From the NCBI RefSeq assembly GCF_032854445.1, contig NC_088303.1, positions 9,743,501 through 9,807,500 on the forward strand: DNA of 64,000 nt, read 5' to 3'. A program made the position numbers and the translations under genes. Positions 1-12,070 of the stretch are shown here, in pieces. The stretch comes from Liolophura sinensis. Its lineage: Eukaryota; Mollusca; Polyplacophora; Chitonida; Chitonidae. The notes under the pieces were generated by a model. That model searched no databases. It saw only the letters and a list, made by a program, of their open reading frames with translations, and had not been told where the DNA came from. The stretch's first letter is position 1. Every line of letters begins with the position of its first letter.

Positions 1-599
1 AAATTAACATCAAACTCTAAGAGCAAAGGTTTCAATACAGGCCAGGCATGAATCCTTTTCGCAGCAAAAACAGGACATTCACATTACATACAACAGACAA
101 AATACACTATCAGAGAATTACAGATGCCTAGGGATGTTATCACAGAATACCTGTTCTTCTGGCCACCTTCAATTGCCCCTCAGAGGAGCTTTCTTACCTA
201 ACACTGTGAACCTTCCTCGTTTGTGTTCACTCAAAGGCAAGCAGTATAAGTTCATTCAAGCGTTTCCCTGTTACAGAGAGTGGGTTAAGAACATAGTCGT
301 ACTTCATGTACACTGCCCTGTTTTTTCAGTCAATAAACAAGTATGCCATTTTAATCTTAAACGTGTTAAGCCACACCACACATAGTGATCAGGAAAGTGA
401 AAAATATGACAATCAAAATTTACACATACCTGAACAAAATCATTGACATGAAATGATGAGATTGCAAATACAACTAGTGACATCAAGCATGAAACATCAT
501 GTTAAATGTAGATGTACACACGTTTCATTTTAATTTGTCACCGTTAATTTTGATAATCAGCTGGGGATCAATATGAATGAAGATTACCTGTAGCAGAGC
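1..599. other. AT-rich non-coding stretch
   Basis: No gene, splice pattern or repeat is visible here. Open frames are short and use AT-rich, low-complexity codons. It reads as ordinary intronic or intergenic DNA. Confidence 0.6.
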
Positions 600-770
600 T
601 GTACTTGCCTCGTTACACTTTATTACATCACATTACAAGCGGTAATGTAACCTCATAACACCTGATTACTTTACACAACTATGAAAGGCAAATTTCACAA
701 CACTGTTATCCAATATTACAAACGGTAATATAATCTCATGACACCTTGTTACCTCATTTTACAAACAATT
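600..770. repeat. Diverged two-copy tandem duplication (83-bp period)
   Basis: ATTACAAGCGGTAATGTAA near 632 recurs as ATTACAAACGGTAATATAA near 715, each followed by a matching CCTCATAACACC / TCTCATGACACC stretch. The period is 83 bp. The core is itself partly palindromic (ATTAC...GTAAT). Divergence between the copies suggests an old local duplication. No function can be read from it. Confidence 0.5.
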
Positions 771-789
771 AACAACCACTATAGTGATG

Positions 790-965
790 TTAATTGTTTG
801 GTTTTGTGACATTAGCACTTCAGAGACAAGGATGCGAGTTCAAATCCCAGGCTCCCTTGGATTGGCTGTAGATTTATGTTGGAAATTTGTCTAGTTTTTA
901 GCTTGGTGTTCTCATTTCCTTGTTTTCCTCTGATGTTATTCGCCCATTTAACCGACATTGTTGAA
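790..965 (+). repeat. Second SINE-like family, plus-strand copy
   Basis: The stretch contains GAGTTCAAATCCC near 838, which fits an RNA polymerase III box B, followed by a body with GGAAATTTGTCTAGTTT and GTTTTCCTCTGATG. The AAGTTTGTCTG-type body motif also occurs in the minus-strand elements near 35.5 kb and 38.1 kb, so I group the three. No clear box A, tail or target duplication is visible; the copy is decayed. Assignment as a tRNA-derived SINE is inference. Confidence 0.4.
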
Positions 966-1480
966 GTAAGACAAAATCAGCAACATATTGCTGACGTAAC
1001 ATGTTTTGAAGGTTTGAATTGAGCAAATAGATCATAGAACAGATTCAGACAAAAATATAATTCTTTAATATTTAGTCTTAATTAATGATGTATTTAGATA
1101 AGTAGCTGGAAACAACTGAACAGCATGTATATTGGTGAAGTAGATTTACCTACTTTTTTGAAGGTTGTTTCGTATCATATCGAAATCTAAAGCTTCAAAA
1201 GTGATACCTAAATACAGTGACTCTTATACAAACATGTCTCGATGAGACAAAAATAGTTTTCTTCCCTCCCTTTGTTAGGTAATAATGAATAAACTTTTCA
1301 AATGTTGGTTTTTCCAGTTTTCATAATGTATAAGATACTAGTTGATGTGATTCCTTAAAAAATCAACAGCCTTTCATCATATATACGTAAAGAAACACTA
1401 AACAGGCCACACGACCCATGCAAAGTATATAACCCACAGGGGCTCATGCTTTGTTTTTATATAATTTGCATATATTTATA

Positions 1481-1482
<2 letters not shown>
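966..1482. other. AT-rich non-coding stretch
   Basis: Nothing recognisable beyond AT-rich single-copy sequence. Confidence 0.6.

Positions 1483-1517
<35 letters not shown>
1483..1517. repeat. (TA)n microsatellite
   Basis: About 17 uninterrupted TA dinucleotides. Confidence 0.95.
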
Positions 1518-1518
<1 letters not shown>

Positions 1519-2330
1519 CAAACTGGACAGACAGTTCCAAATGTTTACAATGGCTGCCAGGTATGGATCATATCTTCACATCTGTTCTTCATCAGATAGT
1601 TTGAAACAAAATTCTAACACACTTTACACAAAATCGAACCTTAAAACTTTTGTTTTTTAAAATCCATATCAATTATCCAGGAAATTCTACTCTGACAGCA
1701 TTTTTCAACAGATGTTATGTCTTGCATTTCATGACAATTTATGAAATTTCACCAAATTCATTATCAAAAGTGATGAAACAGTGTGCTGGGATAACATAAC
1801 CCTGAAGTTTGACTTAAGTTTACAGAGAGATTCCATCCAAAGAGGTAAAACGCTTTAAGTTCAGCCTGTAGGCATTACTTTTTCTTAGAAATTACCAAAC
1901 TGTCAATATTACTGTCAACAACAGCAATCAAAAATGTTGTACTCGTTGAAACAAAATTCTTAATACTTATGTGAACAAGCTCAACTGAAACGCTACACAT
2001 CACAAGGTACCTGTCAAATCCCGAGTAAATGCTTAAGCCAAACCAGCAAATGTCTGAAATAACAGGTCAACGTATAAGATGTCTGTGACTAGCTGCAGGT
2101 TTTTGTGGTTTTGTTAAACAAAATATTACATAATGAAAATGAATAGGAAAATAAACAAAGAAATTTTTGCAATAAATTATGAAAAAAAAATGCCATTAAA
2201 CAAAAAGGATGAGTTTTTTTGGTTTCATTTGTAAACCTGTGTCCATGTGGCATAAAAGTGCGGAAAGTTCAGGGCAAGAGGATGTCTGAGAGGGGTCTAC
2301 TAGATATGCTGATTTGTCATTAAAGATTTC
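1518..2330. other. AT-rich non-coding stretch
   Basis: No exon-like segment, no repeat and no strong motif cluster is visible. Confidence 0.6.
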
Positions 2331-2560
2331 TTTATCTATGGCAGCTTAATTAATTTACACCTGACAGGCAAAATGGATTATTCAAATTTGTGACATGAGG
2401 ATATGTAAACCACGGGCCACCTTCCGCAAGGTAATTAATGCACGTACAAAAGAGCTCTTTGTCGGCTTTTCACCGGACGCGCAAATCAACAAGTTACGGA
2501 GACAACAATGCAACTGACTCACATGTCAGTCGAACATTTCCTTCTGATTTTTCCATTTTT
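2331..2560. promoter_or_regulatory. Candidate non-coding regulatory element
   Basis: This block is more complex than its surroundings and holds several recognisable binding motifs. They are a TTAATTAA homeodomain core, CACCTGACAG (E-box overlapping a TGACAG TALE-type site), AGGTAATTAATGCACG, ACAACAATG (SOX-like), and a consensus AP-1 site TGACTCA at 2515-2521. The AP-1 site sits in a palindrome with arms ACTGAC and GTCAGT (2513-2530). There is no coding potential. The call rests only on motif density and composition. Confidence 0.25.
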
Positions 2561-3118
2561 TATTCTTAGATAAGTCCGCCTTTTCTTTCATGCACACTTT
2601 GGAATGCCTAAAAACAGGTATTTTGAGGGAAAACAACCGGTTTTATACCCTATCTCTGGGTACAATGATCAGGCATATATACAGAATGGACAAAATCTAC
2701 CTTTCTCTAAGGTAAACTGTGTAATTGTAAAATAGACAATTTGCCTGCAGGGAAGGCCTACATATAGGTAAAATACTTGTGGTCAATCCAGCTTCACTGA
2801 TTTCAGACAGTTACTTTGTGATAGGGCATCTATTAAGGCCAATCTTACAATAAATCATTCAGACTGCCTAAAAAAAAAATGACAAAGACATGAATCTCTG
2901 TGGTTGGATACACAGAACAATCAGCCATTTAAAGTTGTGACACATCACAAGTAAATCCTGATCAGGAAATAAAATAGGGGGTGTTCAATTAAACTATTAC
3001 CGTATTTATACATGAACAAATGTCATGATGAAATAGAGCCGATTTGCTGATTACATCCTTCAGGTTACAGTTGTACTACCTGGTACCTGAGTCGCATGAT
3101 TCATCAGTCATGTTTATA
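2561..3118. other. Non-coding stretch
   Basis: AT-rich sequence with no recognisable feature. Confidence 0.6.
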
Positions 3119-3215
3119 TCACATGCAGGAAGTGAAGGCGAGGCCAAACTACACATCAGACCATCAAAACTAGGTCAGTCAATTAGGTCACTAGGATAAA
3201 ACTAGGTCACTTATT
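3119..3215 (+). promoter_or_regulatory. Cluster of three AGGTCA half-sites
   Basis: Three identical TAGGTCA hexamer contexts lie within about 45 bases (3172-3215), all in the same orientation. AGGTCA is the classical nuclear-receptor half-site. The spacings are wider than the usual DR1-DR5, so this could also be a small diverged repeat of the word ACTAGGTCA. Confidence 0.25.
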
Positions 3216-3617
3216 TTAGCAATTTAATCTAACCAAAATCAGAAAATTATGAATTTGTTTAATTGGTGTTTAAAGGCACATTCCAGAATTGTCAACTTTT
3301 GATGATGTTAGAAAGCAGTGTACCCGGATTAGAAACCGTCCACTGTCACCTGGGCATGCCCCGACAAATATCCTGACATAAAGCTGTCCATGAATCGACA
3401 AGGACACACACCTGACTAGAAGTTCATTGGTTAGGCTGAAATTAATCAGCTAGATTAACAATTTAGCCTCCAGCCCTAAAAAATTTAGAAATAGTCATTT
3501 CATTACTGAAATGATTTGTTTTCAGACCACATTCTAATAATAAAAATAAAATCTGCTTATATTCAATTTTGTTACAACTGCTTTTATTAATGTTAATGTG
3601 AAATACATACTTGTTCA
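3216..3617. other. Non-coding stretch
   Basis: No gene or repeat recognised. Confidence 0.6.
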
Positions 3618-3620
3618 GAT

Positions 3621-3651
<31 letters not shown>

Positions 3652-3668
3652 CATATATATATATATAC
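3618..3668. repeat. (TA)n/(CA)n microsatellite
   Basis: Alternating TA with short CACA interruptions. It creates apparent isoleucine/tyrosine-rich frames on both strands, which are not genes. Confidence 0.9.
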
Positions 3669-5299
3669 GAATCAAAGTAAAATTTCTCACTATTTTATCA
3701 TCTAGAAGACTCCAAATTATGAAAAATGAGTCAACAGTTCAAAATGAAGCAACAGTTTTAAACGTAAAAGGAGATGAAATCGAAGGACATTTTTAGAGAT
3801 ACTGTTGATGACTCCATGTTATTAATATTGTTGATGCTATTAACATTGTCGATTTCAAACAACATTATCACTTAGTTGCATATAAAAACTAAAAGTCACA
3901 AAAAGTTGTTAGTGTTAACAAAGACAATGTCATCAAAGTTAAGTCAGGCACAGCAATCACAGTAATCTAACAGAAGCCACCACAGTAGAGCTCATGCTCG
4001 ATCACTGCTGGCTAATATACATGGAAGAGAATAAGTCCATTGTCGCTCATTGTCCCATACGTAAGTCAGCGTATGAAGCATGCCAAGAATTCTTTGACAA
4101 ACCTATATTTAAACATCTCACACCTAGCTGTCCAAATCTACAGTCCTCTGGGCGTTCGTTTAAAAACTTAGTGCGCTTAACGACCTTCTTTCACCTTTAG
4201 AGTACCTGGTGCCCCAGAGTTTTAGTGACAACTGTCAGGTGAGAAAACAATCCAGTTGACATGTTTGGGAGATCACAGAGCTTTTGGCCATCAAGCAGAC
4301 ATTATCACACAAGGCGCGTTAGTTATATGACCACGACATCTTTGTACACCTGGAAATCCTTCAAGACACTGGTCGTTAAAGTGCTCTCATGAACTCCATA
4401 GGTTAATTACAGTTTTTTCAATTTAAACATCCGCCTACCCTGCTCCTCAAATATCCACCAAATATTTCATGGGATTTGACACAAAAAAGACACGCCTAAA
4501 ACTTTCGAAACCTAAAAATACGTTTGCAAACTTGTCCCAAAAACAAAAACACAGAGTGAAATGCAGGGCCACTCAAGGAAAATACAAGTAAATTCTTCAA
4601 CGATATGAATAACGTATGGCCTCCCGTGAAAGCAGGCGGGAAAAGAAAACAATCCTACTGAAAATTTAAAGCAGCGTGGAAAGCCTTAATTAGATTTATT
4701 TTGACTTTATGTAAAACTGATGATAAACTATTGCCTAATGGTTTGTGCAGAATGAACTTAAGATTATTCTAAACCAAAAAAAACAAAAACATTCACAACA
4801 AAAACATAGTGGAAAAAAAATATAAAAATTAAGAAAAATGTCACATTGTAAACTCACTTTTCTCGTAGCATAAATGGAAAAAGCCCATGGCTCGGGTGCC
4901 TCCTGTAAAGGTCCTCTGCCATTTCTCTGTCGGGTTTCAGAATTAACACAACCCTGACTGCTTTCTCATACAGCAACAATAACTCCTGCTATGGCAAACT
5001 TTTTGAGATCAGCAGGTAGTGCAGAGCAACTTCTCAAAAAGGTGAAAGACAAGAAAAAGGGCTCACGAATCCTTCACCAAATCTTTTTATTAACATCTTC
5101 ACACCTGTGGCCTTAGATACAGTTTTTTTCTTTTTCTGTTTCTTTTTCCCTCCCTGCCTCTTTGCCATGTATGTTTTTTGAGGGGTTTCAAAATTTCCAT
5201 TGGTTGGCAAGCAATAGCCAGCATGATGGTAGGAATGGGACAGTGGGATACGCAATAAGCCGCTTCCTGTGGCATGTAACAGTTGAAAAGTAGTACCAC
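3669..5299. other. Non-coding stretch
   Basis: Mostly AT-rich single-copy DNA. Short A-runs lie near 4.77-4.83 kb. No supported exon, RNA gene or mobile element. Confidence 0.6.
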
Positions 5300-5490
5300 A
5301 GGTCTGAATGAGAGGGAAAAAATACGGGTCTAGAGGTGTGAAAAACTCAAATCCCCGATTACACAACAACCCTATCATAGCCGGTTTCCAGGCCCAGGGT
5401 TCCCGGAGCATGCCCCGTCGCCATGGCATCAAGTGTTCCCGGCTTCACACCTTCAACGTGCAAACCCCACGTCACTCGGGCTCATGTTTT
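5300..5490. promoter_or_regulatory. GC-richer island with X-box-like palindrome
   Basis: Base composition shifts sharply to GC here. GTCGCCATGGCATC at 5417-5430 is a near match to the palindromic RFX X-box (GTTGCCATGGCAAC), and CACGTCAC near 5468 resembles a CRE half-site. Frames are open on both strands, but none has good codon character or paired splice sites, so regulatory DNA seems more likely than an exon. Confidence 0.22.
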
Positions 5491-5879
5491 AATGCCTCTT
5501 TCAATCTCTCAGCTTCATTTCATGCCAGAAGAACAGGGGATAGATTTGGTGCAGAAAGCCAGCATCTTTTGTAATTTAGCCCAAAATATCCATGCGAGAA
5601 AGAGATAGTACGAAGAGCCGAAAGAAAAACGGACTTGGGGTTAGAGGGTAGAGAAACAGGGGGACAAGGAGAGAGAGATCGGCCGTCTTAAGGAGAAACA
5701 TATTTTCTAAGGATCACCAGAAAGCCGAGTTTACACAGAAACACTTTGTCCAAGGCTCCGTAAAGACTAACATTGTTCAATCACAGGCAAATGTTTTTTT
5801 AAGATGTTGTTCTATTATACAACAGAGGTGTGAAGAATGCCTTCAATCAATAACCAAGTTATTTGCCCGTTGATGTAAC
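5491..5879. other. Non-coding stretch
   Basis: Mixed purine-rich sequence around 5590-5700. No gene recognised. Confidence 0.55.
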
Positions 5880-6030
5880 GTGGGGAAGAGAGAGCTCCGT
5901 CAGCCGGGCAGCCTTCCACCAGGTCGCGACCCCTGGACACTGGACGCTGAGAAGCTCTGTGCCCAGTAAGACGACCTCTGACCCCTGCTTACACCGACGT
6001 TATGTCCAGCCACTGCCACAAACACAGGAT
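5880..6030. other. GC-rich island of unknown role
   Basis: This 150-base block is clearly richer in G+C and CpG than its flanks and contains CTGACCCCTG, resembling a nuclear-receptor half-site. It is open in one plus-strand frame, but without a convincing start or paired splice sites. Either conserved non-coding DNA or an unrecognised exon is possible. Confidence 0.25.
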
Positions 6031-9000
6031 CTGCTAAGGGAGGTACAGATCGTTACGAAATCTTGCCACATTACATAGGATTGGAACTGCCTGGCATGAC
6101 CAGGCAGGCAACTTTGGACAGAGGTTGACAGGCGAACACAAATCCGCAAACATACATCCATGACCAGAGACGAATTGGAGAGTAATCGTATTGTCACAGC
6201 ATTCAGAGGGAATCAAACCTAAATAGTCTGAGGTCTATGGGATCTATACTTCTCTGCCCAGTCAATCTCAAGTGAGCCAGCATGAAAAAAAGGCTACAGT
6301 TCTGAATTAATGAGATAAATTCATTACTGTGTTTTCTACTGCTTAACCAGAATTTTACTAATTGTGTGAAAATGTGAGCAGACTATATTACGATGTTATA
6401 AAAGACTTATTCAAGATTTTGTCTATCCTGGAAAGTATAGCACTCTAAAAAAAAAAATTGGTACCCAAAAGGTTAAGCAGTAAGCGAAACACAAATAGAA
6501 ATTGTGCCATTGCCAGCTGCATTAGTTACAGGAATATTTCATCCAAACCCTGTGTGGGGTTTCGGTGAATGTTACTGCTCTATAACTGATGCACATATGT
6601 ATTTTATGGAAATCTGGCTGACAAAAGAAGCATCAACCTAAATGCATGCATGCTTTAAAAAAAAAGTACAGGTAAGTTAGGAGAAACATTTTCAGATCCA
6701 AAATGGCCACACTTTTTGATAAATGAATTTGCCAAAGTTCTGGTATAAATTGGCCAACATTTTGGTATAAATTAAAGAACATCATCACAAGAATGCATGT
6801 ACCCATTAAGTTTCAATCCTGTATCAAAAGTACATGCAGCCCACCCCCAAAATGGGAACCTGTTAATGGGGTCAACTATCCTAAAACTGATTAGTTGTGC
6901 AACAAAAAGTAGAATTAATTTACTTTTCTTCATGCATGTAGGAATAGGGAAATGTACAACAAGTTTCATACCACAAACTGTGAATAACTTTCTATTTGTA
7001 GAAAGTTTCCTAGAAAGTTTCCTACCATACAGTGAGAATGATATCTCTTATTACTTCTCTGTAAAAGATGAGTGTTAGTTTGGCTATTCTTGTGAACTCC
7101 ACTGCTGCCTCATGATCCATTACTTCTTTATTTTTTTCACTACTGTACAATGTGCTGCCTTATTTCTGATGTCCAGGCCCCTGATAACTCATTACTATTT
7201 GCCAGTCTGCTGGACAAATAACTAGTAAATGCCATCTTACAAACCCACCGAGCACAAATTCAAAAGTAAGTCGCATCAATGAACATTCCAAAATTACTTT
7301 ACAGCTTTAGATATTTTTACATAAAAATGCATATTATCAATGCAGGTCTACACTATGTTGTATTTTATTATATTTATTTTACATTACCTGGTTTACATGT
7401 ACTGTATATAGTCAATAATTTTAGCCCTAGGCTAGCATACTTTTTATCTCCAGAAAATGACCTTAAATAAACGATTCATGTGTTCATATAGATAGTGAAG
7501 TAAACTTCTCTTTATGTTGCACTATACAATTACCTCAACTAATTTCTAGTCCAGCTGAACTCTGCTTTTTGCCAACGTCACATTTGTTTTCAGTAAGAAT
7601 TATTTATTTCCCTGAACTCCTAATAGTTTTGGTCTGCAGTTCATGACACCACCTTTGACTGTCGACAAGGGTTTTTGTGAGCTAAACTAATTGTGCGTGC
7701 AAGTTTTTCTATTGTTATGTATGTGTAAAACTCTGGTGACACAAAGCTAGCATTAGCCCGCCCCCAACAGGGACATGACTTAATGTCTTCGACACTTCCC
7801 CACAAAAAACAAAGTTGCATGGCCACGTTAAAGAGGGACACAGAACGAACCTAGGTGGAAAAACAGACAGGTTTTCCATGCTGAACACAAACTTAAGAAA
7901 TACATTATGTTCTCACGAAAAGTGCAGAGCAGAGCTTAAAAAACAGGAAGATAATCGGCCAATGACAAGGGAAAAAGTTGTCGACTGCGACCTTAGGGCT
8001 GCCGAAATGAAAACATTAACACCACAACTAGAAACCCGACACAACACCGTGACATTTAGGGGCAAAATAAAACAAAAAAAAATTATATATTCCTAAAAGT
8101 TGCAGAAAGGGGTAAAAAAAGGGTTAACAAAAGTCCTGAGATTCTACTTATAGGCATGGTGATACGAATTTCTTTCTTTAGAAACAGAATTTAACAAATT
8201 AAGAAAAAATTACATCACTAAATTTTGATGACATACAGATAAGCAAAGCTCTCCATATTTTACTAAAAACATTTAAAAGACAGCACACTAAGAGTTGTGA
8301 AGAACCTCACATGAAACAAATAATATCACTCTCAGACTGAACTTCATAAAAACAATGTTCAGAAATTATTCATAGCAGAAAAAATACTTTTAAATTGTGA
8401 GCAATTCAATGGTATGACACAAACATAATCACCTTCCAACATAAAGTCTATAAACTGCTCATGTTACTATCAGAAGACTTCTATGTTTGGAGTGCGTGTG
8501 CTGTGGGAGCTTTATGTCATTCCAATACTACCTCATAGCAGATTGGTGTCAAAATTAGATTTGATTTCAGATGTGCCAACTTGCCCTGTGCATCCTCTAA
8601 CAAACGGGTGAAGTTCTCAGTGGGACATCCCAGCAACACTGCATGTAACACCACCATGGGGAATTTAATATGTAATCTCAAACCAATGTAAACAGCTTCG
8701 AAAAACCCTTAGCTCTGGAAAGGCGACACGCGGAATGACAAGTACCATTGTATCCAAACCAAGAAAAAAGGAAAAAAGCAGAAGCGTCTGTGGTTCCCGT
8801 TTGATTCGTCCGATGTCCCCCGTCTCCACAGAGTACACGGCACAACATTGACTGTACAGCCTGGCCCCAGCACGGACACCCACAGAGATAAATGGCTTAT
8901 GCACAACTTTTTTACTCCAAAACAGGCATGAAAACTCTCCTCAAATTCATTCTCGTAAATTCCGAGAGGGGTGGAAAAGAGACGAAGAGAGTGCCAATCC

Positions 9001-10603
9001 CTGCAGGTTAGTTGTTGGCCAATCAGTTATTGATACATATAAGTATAAAACTCTGCATTCCTGTATATCAAGCAACCTGATTACGATTACTTTCTACACT
9101 GAAAGCCCCTGGAACCCACGAAAACAAGAAGAAATGTACATACAAAATACAGGTATATTACGCAAACATGATATAAAGAAACACTGATGTGTAATACTCT
9201 GCAAATTTAAAAAGAAATGTGAATGATAAGTAATGATTACTCCCGGCTGAAGGGTTTCCATAGTTTCCATTAAAGCAGTAACATTTTTTTTTTATTCAAG
9301 CTAAACTCAAACCATTCTAAGCTTTCTTCAGCAAGTTTTGACTTTAAAAATCAATTCTATTCAAATGATTTCATTAACTTTTACCTATAAATACCAAATG
9401 CATCAAAAATTTGGAAGTCTAACTTATTAAACCAGTGAAAATAAACACAAACCAACATAGATAATTGTATATAGCGGATGCTCCTTCTGGACTGTCAATA
9501 AGTAAAACAAAAAACATGCTCTGCTCAGAATTGGCAAACAGGCTAGGTTTAAGCAACAAACATTTGTATAAATACAATGTGGTTTACCTCCATTGATCTG
9601 TATTGATCAAAACATCCCAAAAGTCTTTTTAAGGGTCGGAATAAAAAGAAAAAGCATTAATACTCAACTTCTAAATCTAATATCACCCTATAGCTTAGTA
9701 AAAGTTCTTGCACACTTTTCATCAATTTTGCATATTTTATAAATTAGTTCAAAGAATTAAAATTGTCTTTTATGTTAATAAGTATTTTTCTAAACAATGC
9801 AAGCATGGTTTATTTTTCTAAACACATTTTGCCTTTTTTTTTATAATTTTTGCCTTTCCTAAATTTTCTAGGTTAGAAAAGAATAATGTCAAAAATTGAC
9901 ATTATGTTTTAAAATATATTTTCATTGTTGCATTTTATAATTAAAATTTAACAATTACACAAATTTTTTTATATAAATGTGAAAGATATAATTATAGATA
10001 AATTTACAATAAAACCTTAATACAACGAACACACACACTGGTGTCAGGAAAATCATCAAAACTTTTTTTCTAATCTGTTGCTCACATTAGATGTAATAAA
10101 TACACTGTAGTTGTTCATATTTATAAATGAAATTGTATACTGAAGACAGTTTTGCCCAGGCAATAACCACCAAAATAATCTGGGTCCAATTAATTTTGTC
10201 AATTGAGAAAGTCCTGCTCAAAAATATATAATTAAATGACGAGCTAATTACAGAGGTGCTAAAATGTGTTATGGAAAAGTAACGCTCGAAGAGAACTGGC
10301 TGTATAACTTTCATAACGAATTTCTTGAAATGTCTGTAACTGCCACATATTATGTATGTCATAATTTCTCAAGGAACACAAAAAAGTTTTGTTAACAAAA
10401 CCAAACTGGAGGTAAGTATGTAACAAATAATTTGATTAAATATTTATTAAAAGCTGTGAAGAGTTATTGTAGAGGTACATGTATACAGAGTGTTGTGTGA
10501 GGGCAGTGAGTTCTACACACAACTGGTGACTCTAGTTTCAGCAAAGCCATTGGAACTCAAGGAAGTGCATCAGGATTTGAGGAATATTTCCGTTTCCACT
10601 GAT
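6031..10603. other. Long non-coding stretch
   Basis: About 4.6 kb of AT-rich sequence with no supported gene. A GC-richer patch lies around 8.68-8.90 kb and is open on the minus strand, but it shows no recognisable protein and no good splice context. Short poly-T tracts occur at 9.28 and 9.83 kb. Confidence 0.55.
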
Positions 10604-10780
10604 AAGCTTCACAAGTAGGGTGCTCATGTAATTAACTCCAACAAATTATGCATGGTGATACATGATTTCAATACTCTTGAAAATATACCAAAATATAAGA
10701 CTGAAATATTGAGCCATGTATCAATCTCCTCGTGTTATTCGTTGGAGTTAATTGACACAGAAGTTTACTTTGTGAAGCTT
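10604..10780. mobile_element. Foldback (MITE-like) element
   Basis: The left arm AAGCTTCACAA (10604) is matched by TTGTGAAGCTT ending at 10780. AATTAACTCCAAC (10630-10642) is matched perfectly by GTTGGAGTTAATT (10741-10753), and a third pair, GATACATG / CATGTATC, lies further in. The whole 177 bases can fold as an imperfect hairpin. No coding capacity is present. A clean target-site duplication is not evident, so non-autonomous DNA transposon is an inference from the structure. Confidence 0.55.
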
Positions 10781-11018
10781 TGACAAAATCTCAAACTAAC
10801 ACACTCATCCATAAGTCTTGATTCATGTGTAAATTACAGGTCAGGGTAACTCAATCCTTTGAAAAGGACTTAGAGATTTTGAGCTGTCAGGTGTTCTTCA
10901 CTTAATTCTTCGAGTGATTAAAATGTTAGGAAGACAAGATGAACATAAGTCTATTAAATACCAGTACAACATTTTTGGAGACACCGAGTCGAAGACGTTT
11001 CAGAAAATGAACAAAAAT
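10781..11018. other. Non-coding stretch
   Basis: No feature recognised. Confidence 0.6.
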
Positions 11019-11039
11019 GGGGGGGGGGGGGGGGGGGGG
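11019..11039 (+). repeat. Poly-G tract (21 G)
   Basis: Twenty-one consecutive G residues, able in principle to form a G-quadruplex. The exact length is a likely assembly error point. Confidence 0.95.
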
Positions 11040-11990
11040 TGAAGCATATACCTGTGATAGATTTCCTTGGCAACAACTGGTGTTGATACAGTGTGAGAGA
11101 GCAATGAACAAAGATTACATGTTTGAAAGACTTTATTATTTCCCCAGCAGCCCCTGAGGCTCTACTGCTGAAAAAAAAATCACCTGTTCTGTATTTCACG
11201 AAACACTGCACAGGGTTAGCCATGTGAGGTGAAAAGAACAAAAAAAAAAGACAAATCATATGCTGCTGAAGCATGGTACCTTTCCCCTTTCCCATGTCGT
11301 CCACAAAACTTACATGGTTAAAACAGAAAGTCTTTTTTAAATGGAGAACTCGAATAGAAAGTTTTTCTTTCATTTGACAAAATCAACACAAAAGCCTTGG
11401 GTTGAGACTAACAGCAAAAAGACAATCCATGAGACAGCTTGGCCATAGAAAGTCGTGAACAGATTTAGGCCATTGTTTTGCTTTCCTCTCATTTGTCATG
11501 CTTGCTGTACCACAAACAACAGTACAACCATATATGATGAGCAAACCAGAATTTGGGTTCTATGCGATCCGTTAATTACAAATTTTACCTGAAAACGCTA
11601 TTGTTTTCCCCCCTAAGGCAAAAAGGTGAAAAAAACCTCAGCCAATAATGGGTGGGAAAATTTTTACACACATGGAAAATTATACATTTTCAGTAAAGTA
11701 TTCAATTTAGTTTCAGACTAAGAAACAAAACTTTTGCGCTTTCAGTGAGAATCTTATCTGCAATGATTAGATACGAGTATCAGAAGGTTAATTATTTCAA
11801 CTTGTGTGGTTCCATCAACACATAATACAAAAACGTTGTGTGTCCTTTAATCCAAATAATGAAAGCTATGAAAGCAGCATAATAAATGAGAAAATTAAAC
11901 ATGCGAGAAGATGGCAAATGGCCTGAGAGATGAACAGGCCATCTGGAAATTATGGTACCTGTACATATGATAACAAGCAGACTGTTCTGA
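11040..11990. other. Non-coding stretch
   Basis: No gene or repeat recognised. Confidence 0.6.
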
Positions 11991-12070
11991 TTAATTTATT
12001 TGATTTATTTGATTGGTCTTTTAGGCCATACTCAAGAATATTTCACATATACAATGGCGGTGACTTTCTG
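11991..12070 (-). repeat. tRNA-headed SINE, 3' tail fragment
   Basis: TTTATTTGATTGGT followed by CATACTCAAGAATATTTCAC matches the 3' end of the complete element at 44498-44745. The tRNA head and core are absent, as expected of a 5'-truncated copy. Confidence 0.75.

Noticed and set aside
5034-5432. 132-codon minus-strand frame
   Set aside because: Lysine-run and low-complexity end, no known domain, no splice sites; overlapping frames are open on both strands.
6088-6108. CTGCCTGG / CCAGGCAG hairpin
   Set aside because: Short palindrome, expected by chance in this length of sequence; no context.
8665-8906. Minus-strand frame in a GC-richer patch
   Set aside because: Two phases open, no splice support, ends in low-complexity phenylalanine/leucine.
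10954-11373. 139-codon minus-strand frame
   Set aside because: Runs through the poly-G tract as poly-proline and is otherwise phenylalanine/serine-rich noise.
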